This document shows, one piece after another, positions 1 to 8,426 of a stretch of 64,000 nucleotides of DNA (positions are counted from its first letter, which is position 1; the number at the start of each line of letters is the position of its first letter). Made by a program: the position numbers and the translations under genes. Under the pieces are notes generated by a model. The model did not search any database. It was not told the origin of the DNA and was given only the letters and a program-made list of their open reading frames with translations. Source of the DNA: an uncultured Marinobacterium sp. (GTDB taxonomy: Bacteria; Pseudomonadota; Gammaproteobacteria; Pseudomonadales; Balneatricaceae); NCBI GenBank assembly GCA_947501565.1, contig CANMWJ010000016.1, positions 1 to 64,000 on the forward strand, given 5' to 3'.

Positions 1-87
1 GTACGCTTAGTTCTTGATTTCATAACACCTTCCGATTTGATGATCGAAAAGTGTCAACGTTATTCAGGACGGGACAAACTCCATAAA

Positions 88-111
88 AAAAGCCCCAAAA
101 CTGGGGCTTTT
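88..111 (-). terminator. Rho-independent terminator of the left-end minus-strand genes
   Basis: A GC-rich stem (AGCCCCA pairing with TGGGGCT) is flanked by A-runs on the left and T-runs on the right. Read on the minus strand, the hairpin is followed by a run of seven T. It lies just after the 81-aa gene that ends at 143 and could also stop transcription from the other side. Confidence 0.8.
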
Positions 112-142
112 AGATTTAAGGGCGGGTCAGCAACCGTTGTGC

Positions 143-388
143 TTATTTCTCGTCTAGGAAGTCCCAGTTTGGCGTATAGTCCTCCCGTTCCTCATGAGCG
201 ATCTGCGCCTGAATCAACACCTCCTGAAGTTGTTCAGCCTTCTTAGCACTGCCAGCAGAAACCCAAGCCAGCAAGCTACCTTTCTTATCTTTCACGATCA
301 CGGAGTTATCCGTTTCATTCACGTTGATAGATCCCACCACCTCTAAGCGGAAGTAGGAGCGTTTTGGGATACGAATTGAATTAATCAT
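143..388 (-). CDS. Hypothetical protein, 81 aa
   Basis: I do not recognise this protein. It is small, charged and lacks a signal peptide or membrane segment. A beta-rich first half (residues 1-45) is followed by a helical, acidic tail. The start is supported by AGAGGA about 6 nt upstream of the ATG. It begins 23 bp after the AlpA-like gene on the same strand and is followed by a terminator, so the two probably form one transcript at the integrase end of the island. It may be an accessory to excision or a small cargo gene; nothing in the sequence decides this. Confidence 0.6.
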   Translation of the reverse strand: MINSIRIPKRSYFRLEVVGSINVNETDNSVIVKDKKGSLLAWVSAGSAKKAEQLQEVLIQAQIAHEEREDYTPNWDFLDEK

Positions 389-411
389 GGTTAAATCCTC
401 TTACTCTTCAG

Positions 412-615
412 TTAGTTAATTTCTACATTTTCAAGCCGCTGCTGTTCCCACTGCGCCAAAAGGTCAGTCGGGAAACGCACAACTCGATCAGTAATCCGCA
501 CGTAGGGCGGCAACTCCGAAGGCGCATACAACATCGCCTTATCCACAAATGACCTGGACACCCTCAAGTGAGCCGCAAGCTCAGCTCTCGTCAGATATTT
601 ATGTTGATGACCCAT
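412..615 (-). CDS. AlpA/excisionase-like HTH protein, 67 aa
   Basis: A small DNA-binding protein with a MerR/AlpA-type helix-turn-helix at about residues 6-30 (tract YLTRAELAAHLRVSRSFVDK), then a short basic C-terminus. Proteins of this class regulate integrase genes or act as recombination directionality factors in integrated elements. I chose the ATG at 615 because AAAGGAGAGAACG precedes it with ideal spacing; an in-frame ATG at 648 has no such site. The gene lies downstream of the integrase on the same strand, separated by about 400 bp that hold direct repeats and a long palindrome. Excision control is inferred. Confidence 0.7.
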   Translation of the reverse strand: MGHQHKYLTRAELAAHLRVSRSFVDKAMLYAPSELPPYVRITDRVVRFPTDLLAQWEQQRLENVEIN

Positions 616-696
616 CGTTCTCTCTCCTTTCAATGCCTTGATGTTCAAGGCATGGCGAGTAGATTACAGGCAAAAAATCGCTCCCTTTTCTGTAGA

Positions 697-847
697 GAGT
701 TTTTACGGGGAGGGGTCACCTAAAACGGTAGTTACTACCCCTTCCCGCAGCTTCGCCTGATCCACTCGCCGATGCCTGTGACACCATTAAATAACGGTTT
801 TGATGGACTACTGGGTGACAGGGAGTTTTTACGGGCAGGGGTCACCT
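697..847. repeat. Two direct copies of a 25-bp repeat between the HTH gene and integrase
   Basis: Copies at 697-721 and 823-847 differ at one base (core GAGTTTTTACGGG, then AGGGGTCACCT). A third, weaker relative (GGGAGTATTTACGG) lies at about 2222 on the other side of the integrase. A short imperfect palindrome, GGTAGTTACTACC, is at 727-739. Repeats of this size around an integrase gene fit arm-type binding sites for the recombinase or its directionality factor; this role is inferred. No gene is visible in 616-1013. Confidence 0.6.
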
Positions 848-874
848 GCTATCGGAAAGATTTTTTAAAAGAAG

Positions 875-924
875 AAGTATTAATCCCGCTTTTCCACTGA
901 CGTGGAAAAGCGGGATTAATACTT
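875..924. repeat. Perfect 23-bp inverted repeat with 4-nt loop
   Basis: Arms 875-897 and 902-924 are exact complements separated by TGAC. The structure lies 89 bp past the integrase stop codon. It has no long T-run on either strand, so it is not a typical intrinsic terminator, although it could stop or protect transcripts. A processing site, a protein-binding cruciform or a recombination site are other options. Confidence 0.85.
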
Positions 925-1013
925 AAAACGGGGGCGGTATTACAGACGGGGATTCCCGTCAGGATCTGGCTATACAGCAAGCTCCAGAAGCACTCAGAAG
1001 GGCTGTTACAGGA

Positions 1014-2153
1014 CTAAGAGCTAAAGACATGTTCCGCTGTTTTCTGGAAGGCTTCAGCCATGACTGATTCTCGTGGCTGGTAGTAACGGGAGGTAATCGC
1101 CAGATCAGCATGGTTAGCAGCGCGGCTAGCGGCATGGGTACCAGAAGCTTCAACCATGTTAGTGATCGCTGTTCTTCGGAAATCATGAAACCCAATACCT
1201 TCAATACCAGCCTCCCGATACAACTTCTCAACACTTGTACGGATATCAGTGATGTGCCGATCTTCTCGTCCAGGGACCGGTGACGGAAATAGATATTGGT
1301 TATGGGACAGCGCTACCCGCCGCTTGATGACTTCAACCAGTTCATCCGGTATGTAGATACGGTACGGGCGTTTACTCTTGTTCTTGGGTATCAGGATCGA
1401 TCGGTAATCATCCGCAACATCTTCAATACGGATAGCTGCACATTCAGACTTACGCAGAGGCGTAAACAGCAACACCGATAGGAAGTCAGCGGCTAAGGTT
1501 TGTTTACGCTGACAGACTTCGAACAACGCACGACTTTCAGCATGCGTCAGGGTACGAGTACGTGCATTGTCTGGGTTAAACAGCTTGATCCCGGTAGCAG
1601 GTGACTTCATCAAGTAATCATGATCAACAGCATTCTTGAGTATCTGCTTCACCAGTCGGATCACATGGTCCGCATACGCGTCAGAGTACCCCTTGGTTTT
1701 CATGTCTCGCTGTAGTTGTTCGATACGGCTGCGACTGATTTTACGTAAGGACAAGTTCCCGAATGCGGGGTAGATAAAATCTCGCAGCATCTGTCGATAC
1801 TTTCGCCCTTGATCGGACAGTCGTGGTGTAACAGACGGTAGAAATACATCTGTCGTGAAGGCTTTAAATTTGATGGAATCCTTAGCACTGAGACCACCCC
1901 GCTTGGCTAATAGACGCTTTTCAGTCGCTATTGCACGCATCCGGGGAATAGCATCATGCGGAAACTCGCCGATGGTTTCAAAACGACGATCACCATCAGC
2001 ACAGGTACGTACCCCAAAACTGATCTTGTGACGGTATTGGATAGCCCGTAACGCCGGTTCCACGTCATCAGTCCATTCTCGCTGGTCCACACCCTGAGGC
2101 AAAGACACCAACTCACTCAGTGCTTTCTTGGTGAAGTTAAATCGCTTATTCAT
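1014..2153 (-). CDS. Tyrosine-type site-specific integrase, 379 aa
   Basis: Cuts and rejoins DNA through a covalent tyrosine intermediate to insert or excise the island. An N-terminal DUF4102/arm-binding-like region (residues 1-90) is followed by a core-binding SAM-like domain (about 92-185) and the catalytic domain (about 200-370). Visible catalytic residues are Arg234 (PLRKSE), His323 and Arg326 (HDFRR), His348 and Tyr357 or Tyr358 (SRYYQP), so it looks intact. Start: GGAGGA lies 9 nt before the ATG at 2153; the longer open frame to 2297 has no ribosome site. It diverges from the unknown gene at 2238. A leuX-type tRNA fragment at 17253 is the probable target site. Confidence 0.93.
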   Translation of the reverse strand: MNKRFNFTKKALSELVSLPQGVDQREWTDDVEPALRAIQYRHKISFGVRTCADGDRRFETIGEFPHDAIPRMRAIATEKRLLAKRGGLSAKDSIKFKAFTTDVFLPSVTPRLSDQGRKYRQMLRDFIYPAFGNLSLRKISRSRIEQLQRDMKTKGYSDAYADHVIRLVKQILKNAVDHDYLMKSPATGIKLFNPDNARTRTLTHAESRALFEVCQRKQTLAADFLSVLLFTPLRKSECAAIRIEDVADDYRSILIPKNKSKRPYRIYIPDELVEVIKRRVALSHNQYLFPSPVPGREDRHITDIRTSVEKLYREAGIEGIGFHDFRRTAITNMVEASGTHAASRAANHADLAITSRYYQPRESVMAEAFQKTAEHVFSS

Positions 2154-2237
2154 TCGTATAGTCCTCCACAATATCGAAAATGAGGCACAATACAGACCGT
2201 TGTAGGGATAGTAGGTTGAAAGGGAGTATTTACGGAT

Positions 2238-3455
2238 ATGAGTACACTGGAACGAAGCTGGACAATAGAGCAAGAACAGATGCTCAGGGATGTCCATATC
2301 AGCGATGATCTGCGCCTGATGCTGATGCGGTTGTTGGAGCTTGGGCCTGAGGCCAGTGAATCTGAGTTTCAGACGAAGGGGTTAATAAAAGAAGCGCCGA
2401 TTAAAGGACTGGATAAGGAAGATGAAGAACTAGGTGCCCTACCGGTTGGTATTCTGGAGTACTTGGTCAATAAAAATCCGTTAGATCACAGAGGTGCAGA
2501 TCACCTCAGCCTGACAGCCGACTGGAGGCTTGTGAGATCAAACAATTACGATCAAGTTCCTCCAGGAGAAGAACCTATTAAGTACTTCGAAAAACACAGC
2601 CATATGGAGTTGGTCTATGGCTGTCATGAAGATTTCGAAGTTTTCCAGGCAGTAATCGATCGAATAGCACCGCTTCAGCACGACCATAGCCAACACTCTC
2701 GATTCACCATCCTTATACCCAACCAGAAAACAGACGGTGATGTCGATGCGACCCGTAACGGGCTACGCTGGGATAGTTATTTGCTGACTGTAGATAAAGA
2801 TCCTCGGATCGAATACCTTCTTCGCATCATAACAACGCTGCAACTTCTCAACCTGTACAATCCTTATCCAACCAAAGCTACAACTCTGAGAGAGCTAATG
2901 GTTTTGCTCTCAGAGAAATCCAATAGAGACACCAAGATAGACGGCGCCAGTAATCGATTCTGCATCAGACTCCCAAAAGAACTGGTCGATTCAGTACTGC
3001 GCCAATTGGGTTATGAAAAACTTAAAGATCAAGCCTACGTAAACTTCAAGTACGAAGATTCTCATCTGACAGATAATCGGCTAATTAAAGCGAATCAATA
3101 CCCTGCTCCCATTCGATCAAACAAGGGGTCACAGCGAGATCCCAACGCAACCGATAACGATCTGAAGCGCATACGAACTGCCCTTGCCAATCTTATTACC
3201 CATACAGGTGGTATCGCTATCACACTAGATGTTGAGAACGTGGCAGGAGACGGCCATAAATCACTAGCCACGCCATCCATAGCCCTACCAGATGAATGGA
3301 TACAAGCGCTCAGAGCGTTGAGGCTCAGGAATGCTGCACCAGAATCGGGACAAAAGCGGGCTATCCATGTAGGAGTGAACTCTTCCCTCGATCAGAACAG
3401 AAGATATGAAGAAGAAGCAGTGGTGCATTCGATTCCTGATCCGAATCCACTGTAG
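2238..3455 (+). CDS. Hypothetical protein, 405 aa, first gene of island cargo
   Basis: I do not recognise a family. The protein is soluble, with no signal or membrane segment. The first 60 residues look helical; the rest mixes helices and strands, with a low-complexity polar C-terminus. It is transcribed away from the integrase across an 84-bp gap that holds a copy of the putative arm repeat. The ribosome site is weak (AGGGAG about 13 nt upstream), so the start could be later. AT-rich codon use matches the island. It may be a defence or regulatory gene; no catalytic motif is apparent. Confidence 0.7.
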   Translation: MSTLERSWTIEQEQMLRDVHISDDLRLMLMRLLELGPEASESEFQTKGLIKEAPIKGLDKEDEELGALPVGILEYLVNKNPLDHRGADHLSLTADWRLVRSNNYDQVPPGEEPIKYFEKHSHMELVYGCHEDFEVFQAVIDRIAPLQHDHSQHSRFTILIPNQKTDGDVDATRNGLRWDSYLLTVDKDPRIEYLLRIITTLQLLNLYNPYPTKATTLRELMVLLSEKSNRDTKIDGASNRFCIRLPKELVDSVLRQLGYEKLKDQAYVNFKYEDSHLTDNRLIKANQYPAPIRSNKGSQRDPNATDNDLKRIRTALANLITHTGGIAITLDVENVAGDGHKSLATPSIALPDEWIQALRALRLRNAAPESGQKRAIHVGVNSSLDQNRRYEEEAVVHSIPDPNPL

Positions 3456-3494
3456 ACGCAACCGGCGAAATGAAGGGGTGGCGTCTTTGTGTAC

Positions 3495-3507
3495 TCCCCA
3501 ATGGGGA
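3495..3507. promoter_or_regulatory. Palindrome TCCCCA-A-TGGGGA, possible operator
   Basis: A 13-bp palindrome in the 233-bp gap upstream of the WYL regulator. A perfect 14-bp relative, TTCCCTATAGGGAA, is at 15968-15981, and a degenerate relative (TTCCCCAATAGAGAA) is at about 13763. All three lie in island intergenic space. An autoregulatory site for the WYL protein is a guess. Confidence 0.3.
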
Positions 3508-3688
3508 AAGTTCACCACCCCTTAAGCCTCCGCAGGACAAGTGCTCTATCAAATTAGAACATTCACACAAATCAATAACTGCAATCCATTTATTAGACAC
3601 AACCTGTCTTTCAAGTTGGATATGATGTATAAAGTCCGAGCATGGAAATAAGGCCTAGTAGCCGATCAGCAAGGATAAGCTGAAACAG

Positions 3689-4582
3689 ATGAGCAACTCA
3701 CCGCACGAAAAACTCGCATTTCGACTAGCAGACATTCTCGCCCGCGCATATCAGGGTGAGCCTTTGATACCCGCTGATATGGCTGAAAGGTATCAAGTCA
3801 GTCTCAAAACAATCCAACGCGATCTGAAGCGCCTGAACTCCGTGTTGGAGAAAAGTGATGAAAATGGCGCATGGAAGCTAATATTTCGCCCAAATTCGCT
3901 ACTAAATCGAAATGATATTAAAGCATTAATCCACTCACTGGGAGTCTATCAAGCCAGTCCTAAAAAGGTGTTAGATCTCGTTAGCGACCTCGTTAACACT
4001 AGAACGCCTGACTACTATCATTTTTCGACCGCGTCCGTTGATCCAGCCAACCCCTTGGCCCACCATCACTCCATTCTCGAAAAAGCAATTAGAGAAAGGC
4101 ATGTGACCACGTTTACCTATAAAGGTAAAACACGGCGTGTACACCCTTACCTTATGTTCTATCACAACGGACTGTGGTATCTGCGAGCAACAGAGAAAGC
4201 TGTCTTAAAATCTTTCTACATTGGTGACCTGAAGCTTCCTCGACTCATCGCTGAAAAATTTGAGCTGGACCAAGTAACTTTGGAAAAATTCAGAGCCTGC
4301 AATTCCCCCTGGATCTCTGGCACAGATGTTGAAATCAAGCTTCGTATAGCTGCAGAGGCGTCTCATCACTTTGTTCGCCGTCCAATGTTCACATCACAAA
4401 AAGATTCACAATTTTCTGAAGACGGCTCAATGGTTATTACACTTAACGCTACTTGCCATGCAGAAGTACTCCCAATTGTGCAGTACTGGCTTCCTCACAT
4501 TGAAGTAATTAGCCCTGTAGCCTTGAAAAAAATCGTTCTGGAAAATATAGAAAAATATTTAATGAACCACCAAAGAAATTAA
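3689..4582 (+). CDS. WYL-domain transcriptional regulator, 297 aa
   Basis: A winged HTH of the DeoR/HTH_11 type (residues about 8-50, with KTIQRDLKRLN as recognition helix) is followed by a WYL domain (about 125-195) carrying the naming residues Trp163-Tyr164-Leu165, and a C-terminal WCX-like region. WYL regulators sense ligands, probably nucleic-acid fragments or nucleotides, and often repress phage-defence operons (BrxR, CapW). It lies 159 bp upstream of the TerB-HNH-channel-nuclease run on the same strand, so control of that run is the simplest inference. Start: AAGGAT about 14 nt before the ATG, a rather long spacing. Confidence 0.85.
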   Translation: MSNSPHEKLAFRLADILARAYQGEPLIPADMAERYQVSLKTIQRDLKRLNSVLEKSDENGAWKLIFRPNSLLNRNDIKALIHSLGVYQASPKKVLDLVSDLVNTRTPDYYHFSTASVDPANPLAHHHSILEKAIRERHVTTFTYKGKTRRVHPYLMFYHNGLWYLRATEKAVLKSFYIGDLKLPRLIAEKFELDQVTLEKFRACNSPWISGTDVEIKLRIAAEASHHFVRRPMFTSQKDSQFSEDGSMVITLNATCHAEVLPIVQYWLPHIEVISPVALKKIVLENIEKYLMNHQRN

Positions 4583-4741
4583 GAACACCACACAATAAAA
4601 AATTAATACAAAGACCTCGACAAAAACATGTCTTTTATATCATTAGACCGATATTGACCGAGGCATCATAGTGAACGAAAAAATAGATCGAAACTTAACA
4701 TTTAACTGAAATATCTTTCATAATTTAGAAAGGAAATATCT

Positions 4742-5374
4742 ATGAGTTTTTGGAAAAAAGCAGGTTGGATTGCAGCAGGTGTAACAGCAGTCGTTGCAGC
4801 TCCTGTGACAGGAGGTGGATCAATTGCCGCACTGGTTGGAGCAGCTGGAACAACAACAGCAGCTGGCGTAGCAATTGGCGCTGCAGCAGGCTTAGCTGCA
4901 AGTGAATTAACAGATGACTCCGTAGATCGTGCCCGTTCAGAAGGCCGGAATGAAGGGAGAGCAGAAAACGCCATTAAAGTAAAAAAAATAGAAAACATAC
5001 TATCAAAAACTCTTGAAAAATTTGATAAAAATCAGGATCGAGAAGACTATCTTATGGCCATAATTACTGTCGGGATGGCCTGTGCAGCATGTGATGGCGA
5101 GATAGATCCAGATGAAGAAAAAGACATTAAAGAGTTCGTGCTGGGTGCTTGCCAACTTGGTCTATCAGAATCTATTAAAAACCGCATTAAAGAGGTCACT
5201 GAGTCATCACCCTCACTCAATACTGCATTCGAAATTGCCAAACCGTTCATGGATACCGAAGAAGCCAAACAAAATTTTCTGGATGTCATTGAATTAGCAA
5301 TGCATGCTGATAATTTTGTCTCTGAACGCGAAAAACGTTTCTTAGAGTCTTGGAAAAATAAAGTAGCTGCTTAA
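4742..5374 (+). CDS. TerB-like protein with glycine/alanine-rich hydrophobic N-terminus, 210 aa
   Basis: Residues about 8-54 form a small-residue hydrophobic stretch (many Ala, Gly, Thr, Val) that could be one or two membrane helices. A charged linker follows, and residues about 95-208 resemble the TerB/DUF533 helical fold. Two acidic motifs typical of TerB are present: ACDGEIDPDEE near 116-126 and ADNFVSERE near 188-196. TerB-like domains occur in tellurite-resistance and phage-defence contexts and may bind metal at membranes. A strong AAAGGAAA site precedes the start. It is first in a run with the HNH, channel and GIY-YIG genes (16-bp gap to the next). Its role in that run is unknown; sensor or scaffold is inferred. 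Confidence 0.75.
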   Translation: MSFWKKAGWIAAGVTAVVAAPVTGGGSIAALVGAAGTTTAAGVAIGAAAGLAASELTDDSVDRARSEGRNEGRAENAIKVKKIENILSKTLEKFDKNQDREDYLMAIITVGMACAACDGEIDPDEEKDIKEFVLGACQLGLSESIKNRIKEVTESSPSLNTAFEIAKPFMDTEEAKQNFLDVIELAMHADNFVSEREKRFLESWKNKVAA

Positions 5375-5390
5375 ATTTGGAGATAGCCTT

Positions 5391-6893
5391 ATGTCTAGAG
5401 TTGAAAGGTTTCGTAAGCGTAAAGCATTACTTATCGAGTTAAATTCCAAGCCTGATATAAGGCTCGCTAGGTCTCCATCTGATCTATCTGAATTCTTGGA
5501 TTCAGAAGTGGATCACGCGCTAATTGAATCACAGCAGAAACAGTCAAACGAATTCTTCAATAATGAGTATGACCTGACCGTTTCCAAATCAGATGTACGA
5601 TCATATTTGGATGCAGTTGAATCAAGATTTACAGCTCAGAAGTACGATGCTCTTTTTGAATCAACACGGGATGTTTTGATCGATCAGCTGCTAAAACCTT
5701 TTGAATTAAGCAGGGCAGATATAGCTAAAAGTGACAGGGACTTTAGCTATAACCGTAGTCACTATACTTGCGCTGCATCCAATGCAGGGGGAGAAGGTCA
5801 ATCCTTTGAAAGTAAAAGAATTAAAGCTAAAGCAGAGGCTACCAATGAACATGGGCAAATCCAAGATGCAAACACGGGTCGCTATCACGACGCAGCAGAG
5901 ATGGATTGGGACCACATCAAGCCAATAAAAAATGCTCATGACGAAGGCGGCTTTATGTTATCTAAAGTGGAGAAATCATCTTTAGGTACTGATGAAGACA
6001 ATCTGATGTTCACACACCGGAGTATCAACCGTTCGAAAGGAGCACAAACACAGGAGGATTTCATCGAGAAGTCGGATAACCCGAATCTTGATGGCCGTCG
6101 AACCAAGCCTGCCCATAACAGAGGAGAAAAGGCAGTAGGAAAGTATATCCCCCAAGATAGTACGGAGAAAGCAGCTTGGGTAGCCAAACGAGGCCTAGGG
6201 GATGGTTTAAAAACGGGTAAATCGCAGGGAATCCAACAAGCATTAGGGGTCTGCATTTCCGAACTCATATCCGCCCTTTTTGCGGAGGTTAAAGACTGTT
6301 TAGCTAACGGGTTTAACCCAAAAGACAATGATTCATGGTTAGAGTCTTTAAAGATCCGATTTAAGCGAGTCGGAAAAAGAGTCACTTCAAAGTGGAAGCT
6401 TGTACTTGAAGCATTTGGACAAGGCTTTTTATCTGGTTTAATTTCCGGCGTTACAACAGCTTTACTAAACCTTATTGTTCGAACAAGCAAAAACATGGTT
6501 CGGCTAATTCGTGAAGGCTTCATGTCCCTTATGAAAGCGTTACAGGTTTTACTATTCCCTCCAGATGGAGTGACTTTAAAGCAAGCAGCTCATGAAGCTA
6601 GTAAGTTGCTAGCAACAGGAGTTGTGACTAGCGGGATGATTCTTCTGGGCGAACATCTTGCAAATCTTTTAGCGGCTATACCTTTCTCAGATACCATATC
6701 CGTAGTTCTTACAGGTGTACTTTCAGGAATAGGGTCCCTTTTGGTCGTTTACATGTTAGACAAGCTGGATTTGTTCGGTGTTAATTATGATGAAAAGCAC
6801 GCCTTTATCCAAGGGGAGATAGAAGCAGACTTCGACAAAAGCTATCAAAGTGCCGAGGAGATCATAAGAAGAATGGGAATAGTTGAGATTTAA
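5391..6893 (+). CDS. Membrane-associated HNH-type nuclease, 500 aa
   Basis: The first 110 residues are helical and charged. An HNH-like core follows: Asp174-His175 in DWDHIKPIK, Asn204 in DEDNLMF, and Asn213 with Lys216 in HRSINRSKG, preceded by a polar loop. This order (DH, N, N-x2-K) matches HNH endonucleases and predicts metal-dependent DNA or RNA cutting. Residues about 341-364, 404-430 and 434-456 are hydrophobic and should form two or three membrane helices, an unusual fusion for an HNH enzyme. The stop codon lies 5 bp before the GTG of the channel gene, so the two are translationally linked. A nuclease tethered at the membrane beside an ion channel suggests an abortive or entry-sensing defence effector; this is inference. 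Confidence 0.75.
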   Translation: MSRVERFRKRKALLIELNSKPDIRLARSPSDLSEFLDSEVDHALIESQQKQSNEFFNNEYDLTVSKSDVRSYLDAVESRFTAQKYDALFESTRDVLIDQLLKPFELSRADIAKSDRDFSYNRSHYTCAASNAGGEGQSFESKRIKAKAEATNEHGQIQDANTGRYHDAAEMDWDHIKPIKNAHDEGGFMLSKVEKSSLGTDEDNLMFTHRSINRSKGAQTQEDFIEKSDNPNLDGRRTKPAHNRGEKAVGKYIPQDSTEKAAWVAKRGLGDGLKTGKSQGIQQALGVCISELISALFAEVKDCLANGFNPKDNDSWLESLKIRFKRVGKRVTSKWKLVLEAFGQGFLSGLISGVTTALLNLIVRTSKNMVRLIREGFMSLMKALQVLLFPPDGVTLKQAAHEASKLLATGVVTSGMILLGEHLANLLAAIPFSDTISVVLTGVLSGIGSLLVVYMLDKLDLFGVNYDEKHAFIQGEIEADFDKSYQSAEEIIRRMGIVEI

Positions 6894-6898
6894 AGACT

Positions 6899-7690
6899 GT
6901 GATTTTAACAAGAACCCATAATATCAAAGGGATAGAGGAGCTACCTCTATCCCTTTTAATTTTACTTCAATGCCTACTGTTTTGGGTAGAAAGCCATATA
7001 CCTAATAGCCATATAATAAACTCTTTCCAGATAATTATAGACTGGCTATTTTTAATCGACTTAGGAATCAAGTCTAAGGCCATAGGAAAAGAATACTGGA
7101 AAAGCCCATTAAATATCTTTGACGCCGCTATTGTTTTAATAAGTATTGCAAGCCATGTCGTTTTAGAGCAAAGCCAGACACTAACAGCCTTGAGGGTTTT
7201 AAGGCTTCTAAGACTATTCAGGATAATGAGGTTAATCCCGAATTTTGAACACATAGCAATCGGTATCAAGAGAGCTTTAAAAGCCTCTCGCGGGGTTTTC
7301 CTGATGTTAGCGATCTTGATTACATTCTTTTCAATTTTAGGTTATCTACTATTTAGCAACACTATACCAAGCCATTTCGCTGATCCCATGCTTTCCAGCT
7401 ACACTGTTTTTTCTTTGTTTACTGTAGAAGGATGGAATGAAATACCGTCATTGGTAGAAAGAGACACTATTGACTACTACTTGGTTAGAGCATATGTGAT
7501 CTCTGTAATCGTATTTGGCAGCTTCTTCGCTCTATCTTTAGCTAATGCAATATTCATTGACGAGATGGTCATTGATAACAACAACGAACTGGAAGAAAAG
7601 ATTGACAATTTAACAAATCTAATAAACACCCAAAACAAACAAATTGAAGAACTAAACAAAGCAGTAATCAAAATATCAAGCACTAAATAA
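6899..7690 (+). CDS. Voltage-gated cation channel, NaChBac-like, 263 aa
   Basis: A single-domain six-helix channel: S1 about 17-32, S2 43-58, S3 72-89, S4 97-114, S5 132-153, pore loop 166-184, S6 194-223, and a C-terminal coiled coil about 226-258. S4 has five arginines exactly three residues apart (99, 102, 105, 108, 111), the hallmark of a voltage sensor. The selectivity filter reads FTVEGWNE, close to the TLESWAS filter of NaChBac, which suggests sodium or calcium selectivity. Length fits bacterial Nav channels (about 270 aa), which act as homotetramers. The likely start is GTG, 5 bp after the HNH stop. Codon use is AT-rich like the island. Finding it between two nuclease genes is unusual. 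Confidence 0.88.
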   Translation: MILTRTHNIKGIEELPLSLLILLQCLLFWVESHIPNSHIINSFQIIIDWLFLIDLGIKSKAIGKEYWKSPLNIFDAAIVLISIASHVVLEQSQTLTALRVLRLLRLFRIMRLIPNFEHIAIGIKRALKASRGVFLMLAILITFFSILGYLLFSNTIPSHFADPMLSSYTVFSLFTVEGWNEIPSLVERDTIDYYLVRAYVISVIVFGSFFALSLANAIFIDEMVIDNNNELEEKIDNLTNLINTQNKQIEELNKAVIKISSTK

Positions 7691-7744
7691 TAATCAGGAT
7701 CAAAACCATACTTAAGAAAATACAATACTACCAAGAGATATATT

Positions 7745-8248
7745 ATGAATATAAATATTGAATGGGCTGGCGGTTTCACCCTAGAGGAAGTTAAAACTCT
7801 AACAAACGAAGACGATTATGGGCTATATCAGGTCTACGGAACCCACCCTGTTTACGGGACCGATGTGTTGCTCTATATAGGCCAAGCAGATAGACAAAAG
7901 CTAGGGGTTAGAATACCTCAACATGAAAAATGGATTTATAACCAAGACTCAGAAAACGTAAGGGTATATGTAGGTCGCTTGGGTGGTAACTGCGCAGTTT
8001 CTGACGAAAATTGGTCGTACCAAATAAATATGGCCGAAAAACTGCTAATTTTCACACATAAGCCCGCTTACAATTCTTCTAACATCAATACCATTCCAAA
8101 CATCCCACTCGATATCCATGTACTAAATTGGTGCAATTACCGAAGTTTAATGCCAGAAGTATCAGCCTTCAGATACCTCTCTACTGACGAGGAACATTTT
8201 TCATCATTTCAAACCTTTGGAAGCCTCCCCGAAGAGGAATGCGCCTAA
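7745..8248 (+). CDS. GIY-YIG nuclease family protein, 167 aa
   Basis: The N-terminal domain carries the full GIY-YIG signature: Gly26-Leu-Tyr28 in YGLYQVY, Tyr44-Ile-Gly46 in LLYIGQA, Arg56 in GVRIPQH, Glu98 in MAEKLLI and Asn110 in AYNSSN. Such nucleases use one metal ion and nick DNA. Residues after 115 are an unassigned C-terminal extension. AAGAGAT lies 6 nt upstream of the ATG. It follows the channel gene by 54 bp on the same strand, with no terminator between, so it is probably the fourth gene of the run. No toxin-antitoxin partner is visible. Confidence 0.85.
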   Translation: MNINIEWAGGFTLEEVKTLTNEDDYGLYQVYGTHPVYGTDVLLYIGQADRQKLGVRIPQHEKWIYNQDSENVRVYVGRLGGNCAVSDENWSYQINMAEKLLIFTHKPAYNSSNINTIPNIPLDIHVLNWCNYRSLMPEVSAFRYLSTDEEHFSSFQTFGSLPEEECA

Positions 8249-8426
8249 CTCTCTACAGCGAATAAGTCAGAGTGAAACCTGTGGTAAGCCCTTAGCTTTC
8301 TAGACAGGTCATAGCTTCAATGTTCCCTTTAGGTTACATAGAATCGACTCCCTGACTAAAATGAATTCAAGCACAACTATTGATTAAAGCGGTCGTCGGT
8401 AAAGATTTTCTCAGACAGGACAAGGA

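Noticed and set aside
37-246. 69-codon plus-strand open frame at the left end
   Set aside because: It runs through a terminator hairpin and the end of the minus-strand gene, with no ribosome site.
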